DNA from: Mesorhizobium sp. YIM 152430
Lineage (GTDB): Bacteria; Pseudomonadota; Alphaproteobacteria; Rhizobiales; Rhizobiaceae
Length of the DNA stretch: 64,000 bases
Assembly: GCF_029210365.1 (NCBI RefSeq)
Contig: NZ_JARGES010000055.1
Location: 1-64,000, forward strand
Direction: 5' to 3'
Shown here: in pieces, positions 46,688-56,199 of the stretch
How positions within the stretch are numbered: position 1 is the first letter of the stretch
Layout: each line of letters opens with the position of its first letter
Made by a program: the position numbers and the translations under genes
The notes under the pieces: generated by a model
Databases searched by the model: none
What the model saw: only the letters and a program-made list of their open reading frames with translations
What the model was told of the DNA's origin: nothing

Positions 46688-47512
46688 ATGGTCACCTATC
46701 TCGACGCGGAGACAGCCCCTCTGCGCAACACCGGCCAGATCCGGCTTTATAGTGAAGACGCCTTTGCCGGTATGCGCAAGGCGTGCCAGTTGACCGCGCG
46801 CTGTCTCGACGAGTTGGCCGCGATGGTCGTGCCCGGCGTGACGACCGAAACCATCGACAGATTCGTCTTCGAGTTCGGCATGGATCACGGCGCGCTGCCC
46901 GCGACGCTCAATTACCGCGGCTATACCAAGGCGTCCTGCACCTCGATCAACCATGTCGTCTGCCACGGCATTCCCGACGCCAAGCCGCTGCGCGAAGGCG
47001 ACATCGTCAATATCGACGTGACCTACATCGTCGATGGCTGGCACGGCGATTCGAGCCGCATGTACCCGGTCGGGCAGATCAAGCGCGCCGCCGAACGCCT
47101 GCTCGAAGTCACGCATGAATGCCTGATGCGCGGCATCGCCGCCGTCAGACCCGGCGCACGCACCGGGGCGATCGGCGCGGCGATCCAGTCTTTCGCGGAA
47201 GCCGAGCGCTGCTCGGTCGTGCGCGATTTCTGCGGCCATGGCGTCGGGCGGCTTTTCCACGACGCACCGAACATCCTGCACTACGGAAGCGCCCATGAAG
47301 GTGTGGAGATGCGCGCGGGCATGATCTTCACCATCGAGCCGATGATCAATCTCGGTCGCCCGCATGTGAAGGTGCTGTCGGACGGCTGGACGGCCGTGAC
47401 CCGCGACCGCTCGCTCTCGGCGCAGTACGAACACACGGTCGGCGTGACGAAGGATGGCTGCGAGGTCTTCTCCTTGTCGCCTGCGGGGCTCGATCGCCCC
47501 GGCCTGAACTGA
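46688..47512 (+). CDS. map: Methionine aminopeptidase type I
   Basis: The 274-residue enzyme removes the starting Met from new proteins. Substrate-side His93 lies in VVCHGIPD; the metal ligands Asp110 and Asp121 lie in IVNIDVTYIVDGWHGDSS, and the later His and two Glu ligands lie in FCGHGVGRLFH, FTIEPMINLG and QYEHTVGV. The M24A type Ia form fits without an N-terminal zinc finger. ATG 46688 is preferred for length; a TTG or ATG further up is possible but adds an atypical tail. radC follows by 21 bases. Confidence 0.95.
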   Translation: MVTYLDAETAPLRNTGQIRLYSEDAFAGMRKACQLTARCLDELAAMVVPGVTTETIDRFVFEFGMDHGALPATLNYRGYTKASCTSINHVVCHGIPDAKPLREGDIVNIDVTYIVDGWHGDSSRMYPVGQIKRAAERLLEVTHECLMRGIAAVRPGARTGAIGAAIQSFAEAERCSVVRDFCGHGVGRLFHDAPNILHYGSAHEGVEMRAGMIFTIEPMINLGRPHVKVLSDGWTAVTRDRSLSAQYEHTVGVTKDGCEVFSLSPAGLDRPGLN

Positions 47513-47533
47513 CGCAGACCGAGGGAGCGGCGG

Positions 47534-48322
47534 ATGGGGGAGGCAGACGGCGACGACGAGCGCGGCTTCTTCGCCGAACGGCCGCTGGCCGGAAGCATCG
47601 ATGGCATTGCAGTCCCGCCATTGCCCGCCGCCGCCGGCAAGAAGGCTGAAAAGCCGCATTATCACGGCCATCGCGACAGGCTGCGCGCCCGGTTCGAACA
47701 AGGCGGCGCTTCTGCCCTTGCCGACTACGAATTGCTGGAATTGTTGCTTTTCCGCTCGATCCCTCGCGCCGATACCAAGGGAACGGCAAAAGCTCTCATC
47801 GCACGCTTCGGCTCGTTCGCCGAAGTGCTGGGCGCCGATGCTGCACGTCTGGCAGAAGTGAAGGGCGTCGGCGCATCGACCGCGCTTGACCTGAAACTCC
47901 TCGCGGCAGCCGGCAGTCTGTTCGCCAAGGGCGAAGTCGGCAAACGTGAACTCCTCGGCTCCTGGAACCAGGTCATCGACTACTGCCGCGCCGCGATGGC
48001 ATTCGAAACGCGCGAGCAGTTCCGGATTCTCTTCCTCGACAAGAAGAACGTGCTGATCGCCGACGAGGTGCAGCAGACGGGCACGATCGATCACACGCCG
48101 GTCTACCCGCGCGAGGTGGTCAAGCGCGCTCTCGAACTTTCCGCAAGCGCAATCATCCTCGTCCACAACCATCCCTCCGGCGATCCGACGCCCTCGCGCG
48201 CGGACATCGAGATGACCAAGACGATCGCCGACGCGGCCAAACCGCTCGGCGTCACCGTCCATGACCACATCATCATCGGACGCAACGGGCATGTGAGCAT
48301 GAAGAGCCTGCGTCTCTTCTGA
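47534..48322 (+). CDS. radC: RadC family protein (JAB/MPN domain)
   Basis: The 262-residue protein has an N-terminal helix-hairpin-helix-like part ([16 protein letters not shown] near residue 110) and a C-terminal JAB domain with the metal motif [14 protein letters not shown] near residues 211-224. RadC is named a DNA repair protein, but its biochemical role is unresolved; the JAB motif suggests a metalloprotease-like or related activity. It follows map closely, an order common in Hyphomicrobiales. Confidence 0.95.
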   Translation: MGEADGDDERGFFAERPLAGSIDGIAVPPLPAAAGKKAEKPHYHGHRDRLRARFEQGGASALADYELLELLLFRSIPRADTKGTAKALIARFGSFAEVLGADAARLAEVKGVGASTALDLKLLAAAGSLFAKGEVGKRELLGSWNQVIDYCRAAMAFETREQFRILFLDKKNVLIADEVQQTGTIDHTPVYPREVVKRALELSASAIILVHNHPSGDPTPSRADIEMTKTIADAAKPLGVTVHDHIIIGRNGHVSMKSLRLF

Positions 48323-48415
48323 CGGACCCGTTTGGTTTCGGTTCATCCAAGATTCAAATCGCGTTCAATGAGCGCACGCTAATGGCAGGCATCGTTCGAA
48401 ACGGAACATGCCACC

Positions 48416-48766
48416 ATGACATTCGCTCACCTGATGCCGATCGGCCTTCTGGCCATCTCCAACATCTTCATGACGTTCGCCTGGTACGGTCACCTGAAAT
48501 ATCCCGGCAAGCCGCTGCTCATCGTCATCGGCGTGAGTTGGCTGATCGCGTTTGCCGAATATTGCTTCGCCGTGCCCGCCAACCGATACGGCCATGAGGT
48601 CTATTCGGCGGCGGAATTGAAAACCATCCAGGAAGTCCTGACCCTGACCGTCTTTGCGGTCTTCTCGGTCTTCTACCTCGGCGAACAACTCACCCTCAAC
48701 CACGTCATCGGCTTCGCGCTCATCTGCGCCGGCGCCTTCTTCATATTCAAGGGACCCATCGGCTAG
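48416..48766 (+). CDS. DUF486 family (DMT-like) membrane protein
   Basis: This 116-residue protein has four predicted membrane helices and the DUF486 features FMTFAWYGHLK near residue 18 and EYCFAVPANRYGH near 48. The family resembles a single four-helix unit of drug/metabolite transporters, and may dimerise. Function is unknown. It stands 26 bases before the MFS gene. The 93-base gap after radC may hold a promoter, but I saw no strong match. Confidence 0.85.
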   Translation: MTFAHLMPIGLLAISNIFMTFAWYGHLKYPGKPLLIVIGVSWLIAFAEYCFAVPANRYGHEVYSAAELKTIQEVLTLTVFAVFSVFYLGEQLTLNHVIGFALICAGAFFIFKGPIG

Positions 48767-48792
48767 GCGCCGGGGATCGAAGGGACGACATC

Positions 48793-50013
48793 ATGCAACA
48801 AAACCCCTCGCAACGCTCGATCCGGGCGCTGAGCGCGATGAATTTCTCTTTGGCCGATGTCCGTGACGGGCTCGGCCCTTTTCTCGGCGTATTCCTCATC
48901 GGCCATGGCTGGGCGGCTGACGAGATCGGCTACGTCATGACCCTCGGCGGGCTGGCGGGGATGCTGGCGACAACGCCCCTCGGCGCGCTCGTCGACGCCA
49001 CGCGCTTCAAGCGGACTATCATCGCCGCCGCCGCCGGGTTGATCATCGTGGGCACGCTGGCATTGCTGATCAGCACCAACTTCTGGGTCGTCGCCGGTTC
49101 GCAAATCGGCACCAGCGTGTTCGCGGCGATCATCGCACCGGCAATCGCAGGCTTGACGCTCGGACTTGTCGGCCAGACCGGGCTTGCCCGCCAGCTCGGA
49201 AGAAACCAGGCTTGGAACCATGGCGGAAACGTCGTCTCGGCAATACTTGCCGGCGCGTTCGGCTACGTCTTCGGTCTGATCGCAGTCTTCGTCCTGATGA
49301 TCATTCTCGCAATCGCCTCGATCATCAGCGTCTACCTGATCAAGCCGTCCGAAATCGACCACGACGTCGCCCGCGGTCTCGAACCATCCGCGCAGCATCG
49401 GAACCGCGAACCTTCGAGCATCGTGATTTTGCTGAAGTCGCGCGCGCTCGTCGTTTTCGGCATCACGATCTTTCTCTTCCATTTCGGCAATGCGGCAATG
49501 CTGCCACTGCTCTCGCAATCTGTCGTTTCACGCGGATTGGCCGACCCGAGCGCCTACACCTCGGCAACCATCATCATCGCCCAGGGAACGATGATCCCCA
49601 TGGCATTGATCGCAGCGTGGGTTGCGCAAAGGCGCGGGTTCGGCATCGTCGTCATGGCTGCGTTGATCGCGCTGCCCGTTCGCGGCCTGATCGCCGGATA
49701 CTGGGACAATCCCTGGGCGCTGATTCCCGTCCAGGTGCTGGACGGCGTCGGAGCAGGTCTTCTCGGCGTCGCAACACCCGGCATGGTCGCACGCCTCCTT
49801 CGCGGAACGGGCCACGTCAATCTCGGCATCGGCGGCGTGATGACCATGCACAATGTCGGTGCGGCCCTGAGTCCGGCGCTCGGTGGCTTCGTCGCCGCGC
49901 ATTACGGCTATGCGAATGCGTTTCTGGCGCTGGCGGCAGTCGCAACGGCAGCGCTCATCTTCTGGGCGGTCGGGTCGCGCATGGAAGGCAAAGCCTACGC
50001 CGCAACGGCCTGA
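48793..50013 (+). CDS. MFS transporter
   Basis: The 406-residue protein has about twelve membrane helices, with the signature loop LGALVDATRFKR near residue 62 in the place of motif A, and a central loop with a basic/acid patch (SEIDHDVARGLEPS) near residue 190. It resembles sugar- or drug-efflux type MFS carriers, but the substrate is not clear. It ends before a strong bidirectional terminator shared with rplQ. Confidence 0.9.
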   Translation: MQQNPSQRSIRALSAMNFSLADVRDGLGPFLGVFLIGHGWAADEIGYVMTLGGLAGMLATTPLGALVDATRFKRTIIAAAAGLIIVGTLALLISTNFWVVAGSQIGTSVFAAIIAPAIAGLTLGLVGQTGLARQLGRNQAWNHGGNVVSAILAGAFGYVFGLIAVFVLMIILAIASIISVYLIKPSEIDHDVARGLEPSAQHRNREPSSIVILLKSRALVVFGITIFLFHFGNAAMLPLLSQSVVSRGLADPSAYTSATIIIAQGTMIPMALIAAWVAQRRGFGIVVMAALIALPVRGLIAGYWDNPWALIPVQVLDGVGAGLLGVATPGMVARLLRGTGHVNLGIGGVMTMHNVGAALSPALGGFVAAHYGYANAFLALAAVATAALIFWAVGSRMEGKAYAATA

Positions 50014-50031
50014 TCGACCAACCAGAACGCG

Positions 50032-50063
50032 AAAGCCCCGCCGATCGCCCGGCGGGGCTTTTT
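50032..50063. terminator. Bidirectional terminator between MFS gene and rplQ
   Basis: AAAGCCCCGCC at 50032-50042 pairs perfectly with GGCGGGGCTTT at 50051-50061, an 11-bp stem, and is followed by further Ts on the plus strand and ends in TTT on the minus strand. It separates the MFS gene from the end of the ribosomal cluster. Confidence 0.9.
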
Positions 50064-50088
50064 GATGCGTTCGACTTCTGGGCGAGGC

Positions 50089-50520
50089 TTATGCCGCTTC
50101 GTTCTCGCGCTGGGCGTCTTCAGCCTCGACGCGGGCACGGTCGGCCGCGCCCTTGGCATCGACGTCGCGATCGACGAATTCGATGACGGCCATGGCGGCA
50201 TTGTCACCGTGGCGGAAGCCCGCCTTCATGATGCGCAGATAGCCGCCGTGACGGTCCGCGTAGCGCGGCGCGATGTCGTCGAAGAGACGCTTGGCAGCGG
50301 CTTCCGAACGGGTCGACGAGATGACCTGACGGCGGGCGTGCAGATCACCGCGCTTGCCGAGCGTGACGAGCTTTTCCACGATCGGGCGAAGTTCCTTCGC
50401 CTTCGGCAGGGTCGTCACGATCTGCTCGTGCTCGATGAGCGACGCAGCCATGTTGGCGAACATGGCCTTGCGGTGGCTGGCGGTACGGTTCAGCTTACGG
50501 CCGGAATTTCCGTGGCGCAT
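50089..50520 (-). CDS. rplQ: 50S ribosomal protein L17
   Basis: The 143-residue protein begins [20 protein letters not shown], the conserved start of L17, which binds 23S rRNA near the exit tunnel. It is the last gene of the alpha operon, 36 bases after rpoA, and ends 26 bases before the shared terminator. The acidic tail with [12 protein letters not shown] is typical of alphaproteobacteria. Confidence 0.97.
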   Translation of the reverse strand: MRHGNSGRKLNRTASHRKAMFANMAASLIEHEQIVTTLPKAKELRPIVEKLVTLGKRGDLHARRQVISSTRSEAAAKRLFDDIAPRYADRHGGYLRIMKAGFRHGDNAAMAVIEFVDRDVDAKGAADRARVEAEDAQRENEAA

Positions 50521-50556
50521 GAGCTTGCTCCTTCACATTTGATGCGAGGCTAAGCC

Positions 50557-51567
50557 TCAATACTGATCTTCGTAGCGCTTGGCGAGATCGTCGATGTTCT
50601 CCGGCGGCCAGTCGGCCACTTCCATGCCAAGATGGAGACCCATCGAGGCAAGAACTTCCTTGATCTCGTTCAGCGACTTGCGTCCGAAATTCGGCGTGCG
50701 GAGCATTTCCGCCTCCGTCTTCTGGATCAGGTCGCCGATATAGACGATGTTGTCGTTCTTCAGGCAGTTGGCCGAGCGGACCGAAAGCTCCAACTCGTCG
50801 ACCTTCTTCAGGAGCGCCGGGTTGAAGGCGAGCTCGGTGACCTGCTCGGAAGCGACTTCCTTCTGCGGCTCCTCGAAATTGACGAAGAGGCCGAGCTGGT
50901 CCTGCAGGATGCGCGCGGCAAAAGCCACGGCGTCCTCGCCGGAGATCGAACCGTCCGTCTCGAGCTGCATGGTCAGCTTGTCGTAATCGAGAACCTGGCC
51001 CTCGCGGGTGTTCTCGACCTTGTAGGACACCTTGCGAACCGGCGAATAGAGGCTGTCGACCGGGATGAGCCCGATCGGCGCGTCTTCGGCGCGGTTACGC
51101 TCGGCCGGGACATAGCCCTTGCCCGCATCGACCGTGAATTCCATACGGATCTCCGCGCCCTCGTCGAGCGTGCAGATCACGTGGTCAGGATTCAGGATCT
51201 CGACATCGCCCACGGTCTGGATGTCGCCGGCAACGACGACGCCCGGACCCTGCTTGCGCACGACCATGCGCTTGGGGCCCTCGCCTTCCATGCGGATGGC
51301 GATTTCCTTGATGTTGAGAACGATGTCGGTCACGTCCTCGCGGACACCCGCGATCGACGAGAATTCATGCAGCACGCCGTCGATCTGGACGGCCGTGACG
51401 GCCGCACCGCGCAGCGACGACAAAAGCACGCGGCGAAGCGCATTGCCGAGCGTCAGGCCGAAGCCACGCTCCAGCGGCTCGGCGACGAGCGTCGTCATGG
51501 TGCGGCCCTTGGACTTGAACTCGACCTTGTTCGGCTTGATGAGTTCCTGCCAGTTTTTCTGGATCAT
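50557..51567 (-). CDS. rpoA: RNA polymerase subunit alpha
   Basis: The 336-residue subunit has the N-terminal dimerisation domain (about 1-235) with [28 protein letters not shown] split over residues 18-45. The C-terminal domain (about 250-320) has [14 protein letters not shown] and [16 protein letters not shown] for DNA and activator contact. It assembles core polymerase. The start at [14 protein letters not shown] has AGGAAA nearby. It follows rpsK within the alpha operon. Confidence 0.98.
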   Translation of the reverse strand: MIQKNWQELIKPNKVEFKSKGRTMTTLVAEPLERGFGLTLGNALRRVLLSSLRGAAVTAVQIDGVLHEFSSIAGVREDVTDIVLNIKEIAIRMEGEGPKRMVVRKQGPGVVVAGDIQTVGDVEILNPDHVICTLDEGAEIRMEFTVDAGKGYVPAERNRAEDAPIGLIPVDSLYSPVRKVSYKVENTREGQVLDYDKLTMQLETDGSISGEDAVAFAARILQDQLGLFVNFEEPQKEVASEQVTELAFNPALLKKVDELELSVRSANCLKNDNIVYIGDLIQKTEAEMLRTPNFGRKSLNEIKEVLASMGLHLGMEVADWPPENIDDLAKRYEDQY

Positions 51568-51630
51568 TCCGATTTCCTTCCGTTTCCCCGGCACCATCCA
51601 ATCGTGACGGGCAATCTGGAAAACGCAGAG

Positions 51631-51650
51631 GAGCGCCGCGAACGGCGCTC
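51631..51650 (-). other. Intra-operon hairpin between rpsK and rpoA
   Basis: GAGCGCCG at 51631-51638 pairs with CGGCGCTC at 51643-51650 around a four-base loop (TTCG on the minus strand). A TTTT lies nine bases further downstream on the minus strand, so it is not a standard terminator. It may be a stability or processing element. Confidence 0.5.
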
Positions 51651-51666
51651 ATGCGATGATGACGAA

Positions 51667-52056
51667 CTAGACGCGGCGCTTCTTGCGCGGGCGGCAGCCA
51701 TTGTGCGGGATCGGCGTCACGTCGCGGATCGACGTGATCATGAAGCCCGCCGCCTGCAACGCGCGAAGCGCAGATTCACGACCCGAACCGGGGCCGCAGA
51801 CTTCGACTTCGAGCGTACGCATACCGTGCTCCTGCGCCTTCCTCGCGCAATCTTCGGCAGCGACCTGCGCGGCGAACGGGGTCGACTTGCGCGAACCCTT
51901 GAACCCCTGAGCCCCGGCCGACGACCAGGCAATCGCATTGCCCTGCGCATCGGTGATGGTGATCATGGTGTTGTTGAAGGTCGAGTTGACGTGCGCGATG
52001 CCCGTCGAGATGTTCTTGCGTTCGCGACGGCGGACGCGTGCGGCTTCCTTGGCCAT
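51667..52056 (-). CDS. rpsK: 30S ribosomal protein S11
   Basis: The 129-residue protein includes [20 protein letters not shown] and ends [13 protein letters not shown], both diagnostic of S11, which lies on the platform of the small subunit. It stands between rpsM and rpoA in the alpha operon. The 144-base gap to rpsM, which is large for this operon, holds a palindromic repeat. Confidence 0.98.
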   Translation of the reverse strand: MAKEAARVRRRERKNISTGIAHVNSTFNNTMITITDAQGNAIAWSSAGAQGFKGSRKSTPFAAQVAAEDCARKAQEHGMRTLEVEVCGPGSGRESALRALQAAGFMITSIRDVTPIPHNGCRPRKKRRV

Positions 52057-52111
52057 GGTCTTCCTTTCGATGATCTCTTCGCCGCCGTAATGCCAGCGGC
52101 TCCACCTTGCA

Positions 52112-52197
52112 GTGAATGGTGAATGGGAAAATGGTGAATGGTCAAAGTCAGCCTAGCGGCGAACACACCATTCACTATTCACCATTGACCATTCACC
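52112..52197. repeat. Palindromic GTGAATGG-type repeat between rpsM and rpsK
   Basis: The arms 52112-52143 and 52166-52197 are imperfect inverted copies of about 32 bases. Both are built from tandem GTGAATGG-like units; the centre is about 22 bases. The composition is far lower in G+C than the flanks. It would form a long hairpin in the alpha operon mRNA. It does not look like the usual ribosomal leader, and no ORF crosses it. Confidence 0.75.
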
Positions 52198-52200
52198 GAA

Positions 52201-52569
52201 TTACTTCTTCTTGCCCTGAATGGCCTTTGCCGGCCCCTTGCGGGTGCGGGCATTGGTGTGCGTGCGCTGTCCGCGAACCGGCAGCGAACGACGGTGACGC
52301 AGCCCGCGATAGCAGCCCAGATCCATTAGACGCTTGATGTTCATCGAGACTTCGCGGCGCAGGTCGCCCTCGACCTTGTAGTCGCGATCGATCGCTTCGC
52401 GGATTTGCAGCACTTCGGCGTCGGTCAACTGATTGACGCGACGGTCGACCGGAATGCCGACCTTCTCGACGATCTCGGAGGCGAACTTCGCGCCGATGCC
52501 GTGAATGTACTGCAACGCGATGACGACGCGCTTGTTGGTCGGAATATTGACGCCAGCTATACGGGCCAT
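52201..52569 (-). CDS. rpsM: 30S ribosomal protein S13
   Basis: The 122-residue protein starts [19 protein letters not shown] and ends in [21 protein letters not shown], the S13 signature. S13 contacts the head of the 30S subunit and tRNA. The start is set by homology. It is the first gene of the alpha operon here, with a promoter-like sequence upstream; no rpmJ is present between secY/adk and rpsM. Confidence 0.98.
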   Translation of the reverse strand: MARIAGVNIPTNKRVVIALQYIHGIGAKFASEIVEKVGIPVDRRVNQLTDAEVLQIREAIDRDYKVEGDLRREVSMNIKRLMDLGCYRGLRHRRSLPVRGQRTHTNARTRKGPAKAIQGKKK

Positions 52570-52716
52570 CTTCTTCTCCATCTGCTGCCGGCTTTGGCCA
52601 GCGTTTCTGTTTATGCCCGCGTCCGGTGGAGGCCGGCCCTTGCGGGTGTTTTCCTGCGCCATGAGGGGCGCCAGCATCAAAGCAGCGCGCCCCGTTCACG
52701 AATTGGGAGACGCGCC

Positions 52717-52745
52717 GCTATAGGGCAACTCGGCAAGCGGGTCAA
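52717..52745 (-). promoter_or_regulatory. Putative promoter of rpsM-rpsK-rpoA-rplQ
   Basis: On the minus strand TTGACC (52745-52740) and TATAGC (52722-52717) are spaced by 17 bases. This is a good match to the vegetative promoter type. It lies just after the adk stop and about 150 bases before rpsM. Confidence 0.7.
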
Positions 52746-52757
52746 CCCCGCCCGACT

Positions 52758-53345
52758 TCAGTTCGCCTTGACGAGAATTTCCTCGATCTCGGACGTGACG
52801 TTATCCATGTTCTGCATCCCGTCGATGGTGACCAATTCTCCCGTCCGGCGATAATGCGCCGAGAGCGGCGCGGTCTTCTGGCGGTACTCGTCGAGACGCT
52901 TGGCGAAGGATTCCGGATTGTCGTCGGCGCGAACCGAACCGCCGGCTGCCAGCGTGTCCGCAACCCGCTTCTTCATCCGCTCGACCAGAGCGGCCTCATC
53001 GACCTTCAACTCGATCACCGCATCGAGCTTTTGCCCCTTGTGCGCCAGCATTTCGGCCAGCGCCTCAGCCTGGGCGACCGTGCGGGGAAAGCCATCGAGG
53101 ATGAAGCCCTTGCGGCAGTCGGGCTCGTCGATCCGGTCGGAAACGATCTGGTTGACGACGGCGTCGGAGACGAGTTCGCCCGAATCCATGATCGCCTTGG
53201 CACGCTTGCCGATCTCGGTGCCGTTTGCGACGGCCGAGCGCAGCATGTCCCCCGTGGAAAGCTGCGGTATGCCGTGACGCTCGACCAGTCGCTGCGCCTG
53301 TGTTCCCTTCCCCGCGCCGGGCGGTCCAAGCAGTATCAGTCTCAT
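52758..53345 (-). CDS. adk: Adenylate kinase
   Basis: The 195-residue enzyme converts AMP and ATP to two ADP. The P-loop [10 protein letters not shown] is at residues 7-16, DGFPRT near 84 follows, and the LID is of the short form, without the zinc-binding or long LID of gram-positive types. It overlaps secY by four bases, the usual secY-adk order of the spc operon in this order of bacteria. Confidence 0.97.
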   Translation of the reverse strand: MRLILLGPPGAGKGTQAQRLVERHGIPQLSTGDMLRSAVANGTEIGKRAKAIMDSGELVSDAVVNQIVSDRIDEPDCRKGFILDGFPRTVAQAEALAEMLAHKGQKLDAVIELKVDEAALVERMKKRVADTLAAGGSVRADDNPESFAKRLDEYRQKTAPLSAHYRRTGELVTIDGMQNMDNVTSEIEEILVKAN

Positions 53346-54682
53346 CGTCCCCTCTTGCCCCCCCGGAGCTTCGACTTCTTGATCAGCCCTTCATATTGAT
53401 GAGCAATGAGGTGGCCCTGCATCTGCGCGACCGTGTCGAGCGTGACGCTGACCACGATCAGCAGCGAGGTCCCGCCGAGATAGAACGGAACGCCAGTGGC
53501 CGAAATCAGGAATTCGGGAACCAGGCAGACCACGACCAGATAGATCGCACCGACGGTCGTAATGCGAGTCAGCACATAGTCGATATAGTCGGCCGTGCGC
53601 TCGCCGGGGCGGTAGCCGGGAATGAAGCCCGAATGCTTCTTGAGCTGGTCCGCGGTATCTTTCGGATTGAAGACGATGGCGGTGTAGAAGAAAGCGAAGA
53701 ACGCAATCAGCGCCGCATAAAGGACCATATAGAGCGGCTGGCCGTGGCCGAGCGCCGCGAGGACCGAATTGGCCCAGGACGGCAGGTTCGTCGTATCGGA
53801 GAAGCCCGCCGCCGTCGCCGGCAAAAGCAGCAGCGACGAGGCGAAGATCGCCGGGATGACGCCGGCCGTGTTGAGCTTCAGCGGCAGATGCGAGGTATCG
53901 CCCTGGAACATGCGGTTGCCCACTTGGCGTTTCGGATACTGGATCAGAAGCCGGCGCTGGGCGCGCTCGAAGAAGACGATGATGCCGATCAGCACGACGG
54001 CGAGCGTCAGGATCGCGAGGATGAGCCCCGTCGACAGAGCCCCGGTCCGGCCGAGTTCGAGCGTCCCGGAGATCGCCGATGGCAGACCGGCGACGATGCC
54101 GGCGAAGATGATCAGCGAAATGCCGTTGCCGAGGCCCCGCGCTGTGATCTGCTCGCCGAGCCACATCAGGAACATGGTGCCGCCGACGAGCGTGATGACC
54201 GCCGAAATACGGAAGAACCAGCCCGGATCCGTGACGATGTTGGCGCCGCCCTCAAGCCCGACGGCAATGCCGTAAGCCTGGACCGTCGCCAGAAGCACCG
54301 TGCCGTAGCGCGTATACTGGTTGATGACCTTGCGGCCCTGCTCGCCTTCCTTCTTCAACTGCTCGAGCGTCGGCACGACGGCCGTCATGAGCTGCATGAT
54401 GATGGAGGCGGAAATGTAGGGCATGATGCCGAGCGCGAAAATCGCCATGCGCTCGACAGCGCCGCCGGCAAACATGTTGAACATGCCGAGCACGCCGCCC
54501 GACTGCTGCTGGAATGCCTGCGCAAATGCGTCCGGATTGATGCCCGGCATCGGGATGTAGGTGCCGAGGCGATAGACCAGAAGCGCGCCGAGCGTGAACC
54601 AGATACGCTTCTTGAGGTCTTCGGCCTTCGAGAAGGCCGCGAAATTCAGATTTGCGGCAAGTTGTTCTGCTGCAGATGCCAT
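53342..54682 (-). CDS. secY: Preprotein translocase subunit SecY
   Basis: The 446-residue protein has ten hydrophobic segments and conserved SecY parts, including TYIPMPGIN near residue 40, the plug region after it, and [14 protein letters not shown] in the cytosolic loop near 365. It forms the protein-conducting channel with SecE and SecG. The start at 54682 fits. A 171-base gap with a GC hairpin separates it from rplO. Confidence 0.98.
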   Translation of the reverse strand: MASAAEQLAANLNFAAFSKAEDLKKRIWFTLGALLVYRLGTYIPMPGINPDAFAQAFQQQSGGVLGMFNMFAGGAVERMAIFALGIMPYISASIIMQLMTAVVPTLEQLKKEGEQGRKVINQYTRYGTVLLATVQAYGIAVGLEGGANIVTDPGWFFRISAVITLVGGTMFLMWLGEQITARGLGNGISLIIFAGIVAGLPSAISGTLELGRTGALSTGLILAILTLAVVLIGIIVFFERAQRRLLIQYPKRQVGNRMFQGDTSHLPLKLNTAGVIPAIFASSLLLLPATAAGFSDTTNLPSWANSVLAALGHGQPLYMVLYAALIAFFAFFYTAIVFNPKDTADQLKKHSGFIPGYRPGERTADYIDYVLTRITTVGAIYLVVVCLVPEFLISATGVPFYLGGTSLLIVVSVTLDTVAQMQGHLIAHQYEGLIKKSKLRGGKRGR

Positions 54683-54804
54683 TAGTCTCTCCGAACGCAG
54701 GCGGATCAGCCGAGGAAAAGCCGGCGCGCGGAAAACCTGTCACGCACTGTCCGTCGGTGCAAGCCGTGGAAGGCACGACATAAGGCCACGCCCGACAATA
54801 TGCA

Positions 54805-54828
54805 AGCGGCGGCTCGAAGGCCGCCGCT
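54805..54828 (-). other. GC-rich hairpin between rplO and secY
   Basis: AGCGGCGGC (54805-54813) pairs with GCCGCCGCT (54820-54828) around a six-base loop. On the minus strand only TT follows, so termination would be weak. It may slow or attenuate polymerase between the ribosomal genes and secY. Confidence 0.5.
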
Positions 54829-54853
54829 CGGGTATTTCAGTTGCGCACCGCGA

Positions 54854-55327
54854 TTACTCGGCGGCGGCCTTTTCCGGCACCTTGACGGAGCCGCCGGCCT
54901 TCTCGACCTTCTCGATCGCCGACTTGGACGCGCCGGCGACGTCGAAGGAAACCTTCGACTTGATCTCGCCCGAGCCGAGGAGACGCACGCCGTCCCTGGC
55001 GCGGCGGATCAGGCCGGCCTCGACCAGTGCCTCGATCGTCACGGCCTTCTTGCCGTCAAGACGGCCCGAATCGATGGCTTCCTGAACCTTGCCGACCGAG
55101 ATCTCGTTGAAGCTCTTGGAAAAGGGGTTCTTGAAGCCGCGCTTCGGCAGGCGACGATAGATCGGCATCTGGCCGCCCTCGAAGCCGTTGATGGCGACGC
55201 CCGAGCGCGAGCTCTGGCCCTTCACGCCCCGGCCCGACGTCTTGCCCTTGCCGGAGCCGATGCCGCGCCCGACGCGCTTGCGCGAGTGCGTTGCGCCGTC
55301 GACGTCACGAAGTTCGTTGAGTTTCAT
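54854..55327 (-). CDS. rplO: 50S ribosomal protein L15
   Basis: The 157-residue protein begins [22 protein letters not shown] and has [20 protein letters not shown], the Gly/Lys-rich L15 signature, with a helical C-terminal half. It binds 23S rRNA in large-subunit assembly. It lies 15 bases after rpmD in the spc operon. Confidence 0.97.
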   Translation of the reverse strand: MKLNELRDVDGATHSRKRVGRGIGSGKGKTSGRGVKGQSSRSGVAINGFEGGQMPIYRRLPKRGFKNPFSKSFNEISVGKVQEAIDSGRLDGKKAVTIEALVEAGLIRRARDGVRLLGSGEIKSKVSFDVAGASKSAIEKVEKAGGSVKVPEKAAAE

Positions 55328-55342
55328 GTCTGTCGCTCCTGC

Positions 55343-55537
55343 TTACGCCTCGTCCACGACGCGGACGAGGTGCTGCACCTTGGCGATCATGCCGCGAACC
55401 GAAGGAGTGTCCTCCAGGGTGCGGCGACGATGCATCTTGTTCAGTCCGAGACCGACGAGCGTCGCGCGCTGTACGTCCGGACGGCGAATGGGGCTACCGA
55501 TCTGCTCGACCGTCAGCGTCTTTGCCTTCTTGGCCAT
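55343..55537 (-). CDS. rpmD: 50S ribosomal protein L30
   Basis: The 64-residue protein has [30 protein letters not shown] in its middle (residues 13-42), the bacterial L30 signature. It is typical in length and lies between rpsE and rplO, in the usual order. Confidence 0.96.
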   Translation of the reverse strand: MAKKAKTLTVEQIGSPIRRPDVQRATLVGLGLNKMHRRRTLEDTPSVRGMIAKVQHLVRVVDEA

Positions 55538-55562
55538 CTAACCAATCCTTACCTGAGCCCGA

Positions 55563-56126
55563 CTACTCTTCGGACGACACAGCAGCGCCGCGGCGCGCCT
55601 GAAGCGTCGAATACTTGATGCCGCGCTGGGCTGCGACATCCTTCGGGTGAAGCTGGTGCTTCAGCGCGTCGAACGTGGCGCGGACCATGTTGTAGGGGTT
55701 CGAGGACCCCATCGACTTGGCGACGACGTCGTGCATACCGAGCGTCTCGAACACGGCGCGCATCGGACCGCCCGCGATGATGCCCGTGCCCGCCTTGGCG
55801 GTGCGCAGCAGAACCTTGCCGGCGCCGTGACGACCGTTGACGTCATGGTGCAGCGTGCGGCCATCGCGCAGCGGCACGAAGATCATGTCGCGCTTGGCGC
55901 TTTCGGTTGCCTTGCGGATGGCTTCCGGCACTTCGCGCGCCTTGCCGTGACCGAAGCCGACGCGGCCCTTCTGGTCGCCGACGACGACGAGAGCGGCGAA
56001 GCCGAAACGACGGCCACCCTTGACCACCTTGGCGACGCGGTTGATGTGGACGAGCTTGTCCACGAAGCCGTCGTCACGCTCTTCGCGGTCGCGTCCGCGA
56101 CCACCTTCCCTACGATCCTGTGCCAT
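55563..56126 (-). CDS. rpsE: 30S ribosomal protein S5
   Basis: The 187-residue protein has the double-stranded RNA-binding N-terminal half ([18 protein letters not shown] near residue 25) and a C-terminal S5 domain with [21 protein letters not shown]5 is needed for translational accuracy. The N-terminus is extended by Arg/Glu/Asp-rich residues. The 73-base gap before it contains a terminator-like hairpin. Confidence 0.97.
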   Translation of the reverse strand: MAQDRREGGRGRDREERDDGFVDKLVHINRVAKVVKGGRRFGFAALVVVGDQKGRVGFGHGKAREVPEAIRKATESAKRDMIFVPLRDGRTLHHDVNGRHGAGKVLLRTAKAGTGIIAGGPMRAVFETLGMHDVVAKSMGSSNPYNMVRATFDALKHQLHPKDVAAQRGIKYSTLQARRGAAVSSEE

Positions 56127-56162
56127 ATCCTGTCCTTATTCTTTTCCGGAAGCACGGCTTGC

Positions 56163-56191
56163 AAAAAGGACCGGGGCGGAAAGACCGCCCC
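56163..56191 (-). terminator. Terminator-like hairpin between rplR and rpsE
   Basis: GGGGCGG (56173-56179) pairs with CCGCCCC (56185-56191), and on the minus strand the hairpin is followed within five bases by TTTTT. It has the look of an intrinsic terminator, yet lies inside the spc operon. It may act as a partial attenuator that lowers transcription of rpsE and later genes. Confidence 0.5.
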
Positions 56192-56199
56192 TGCCCCGG

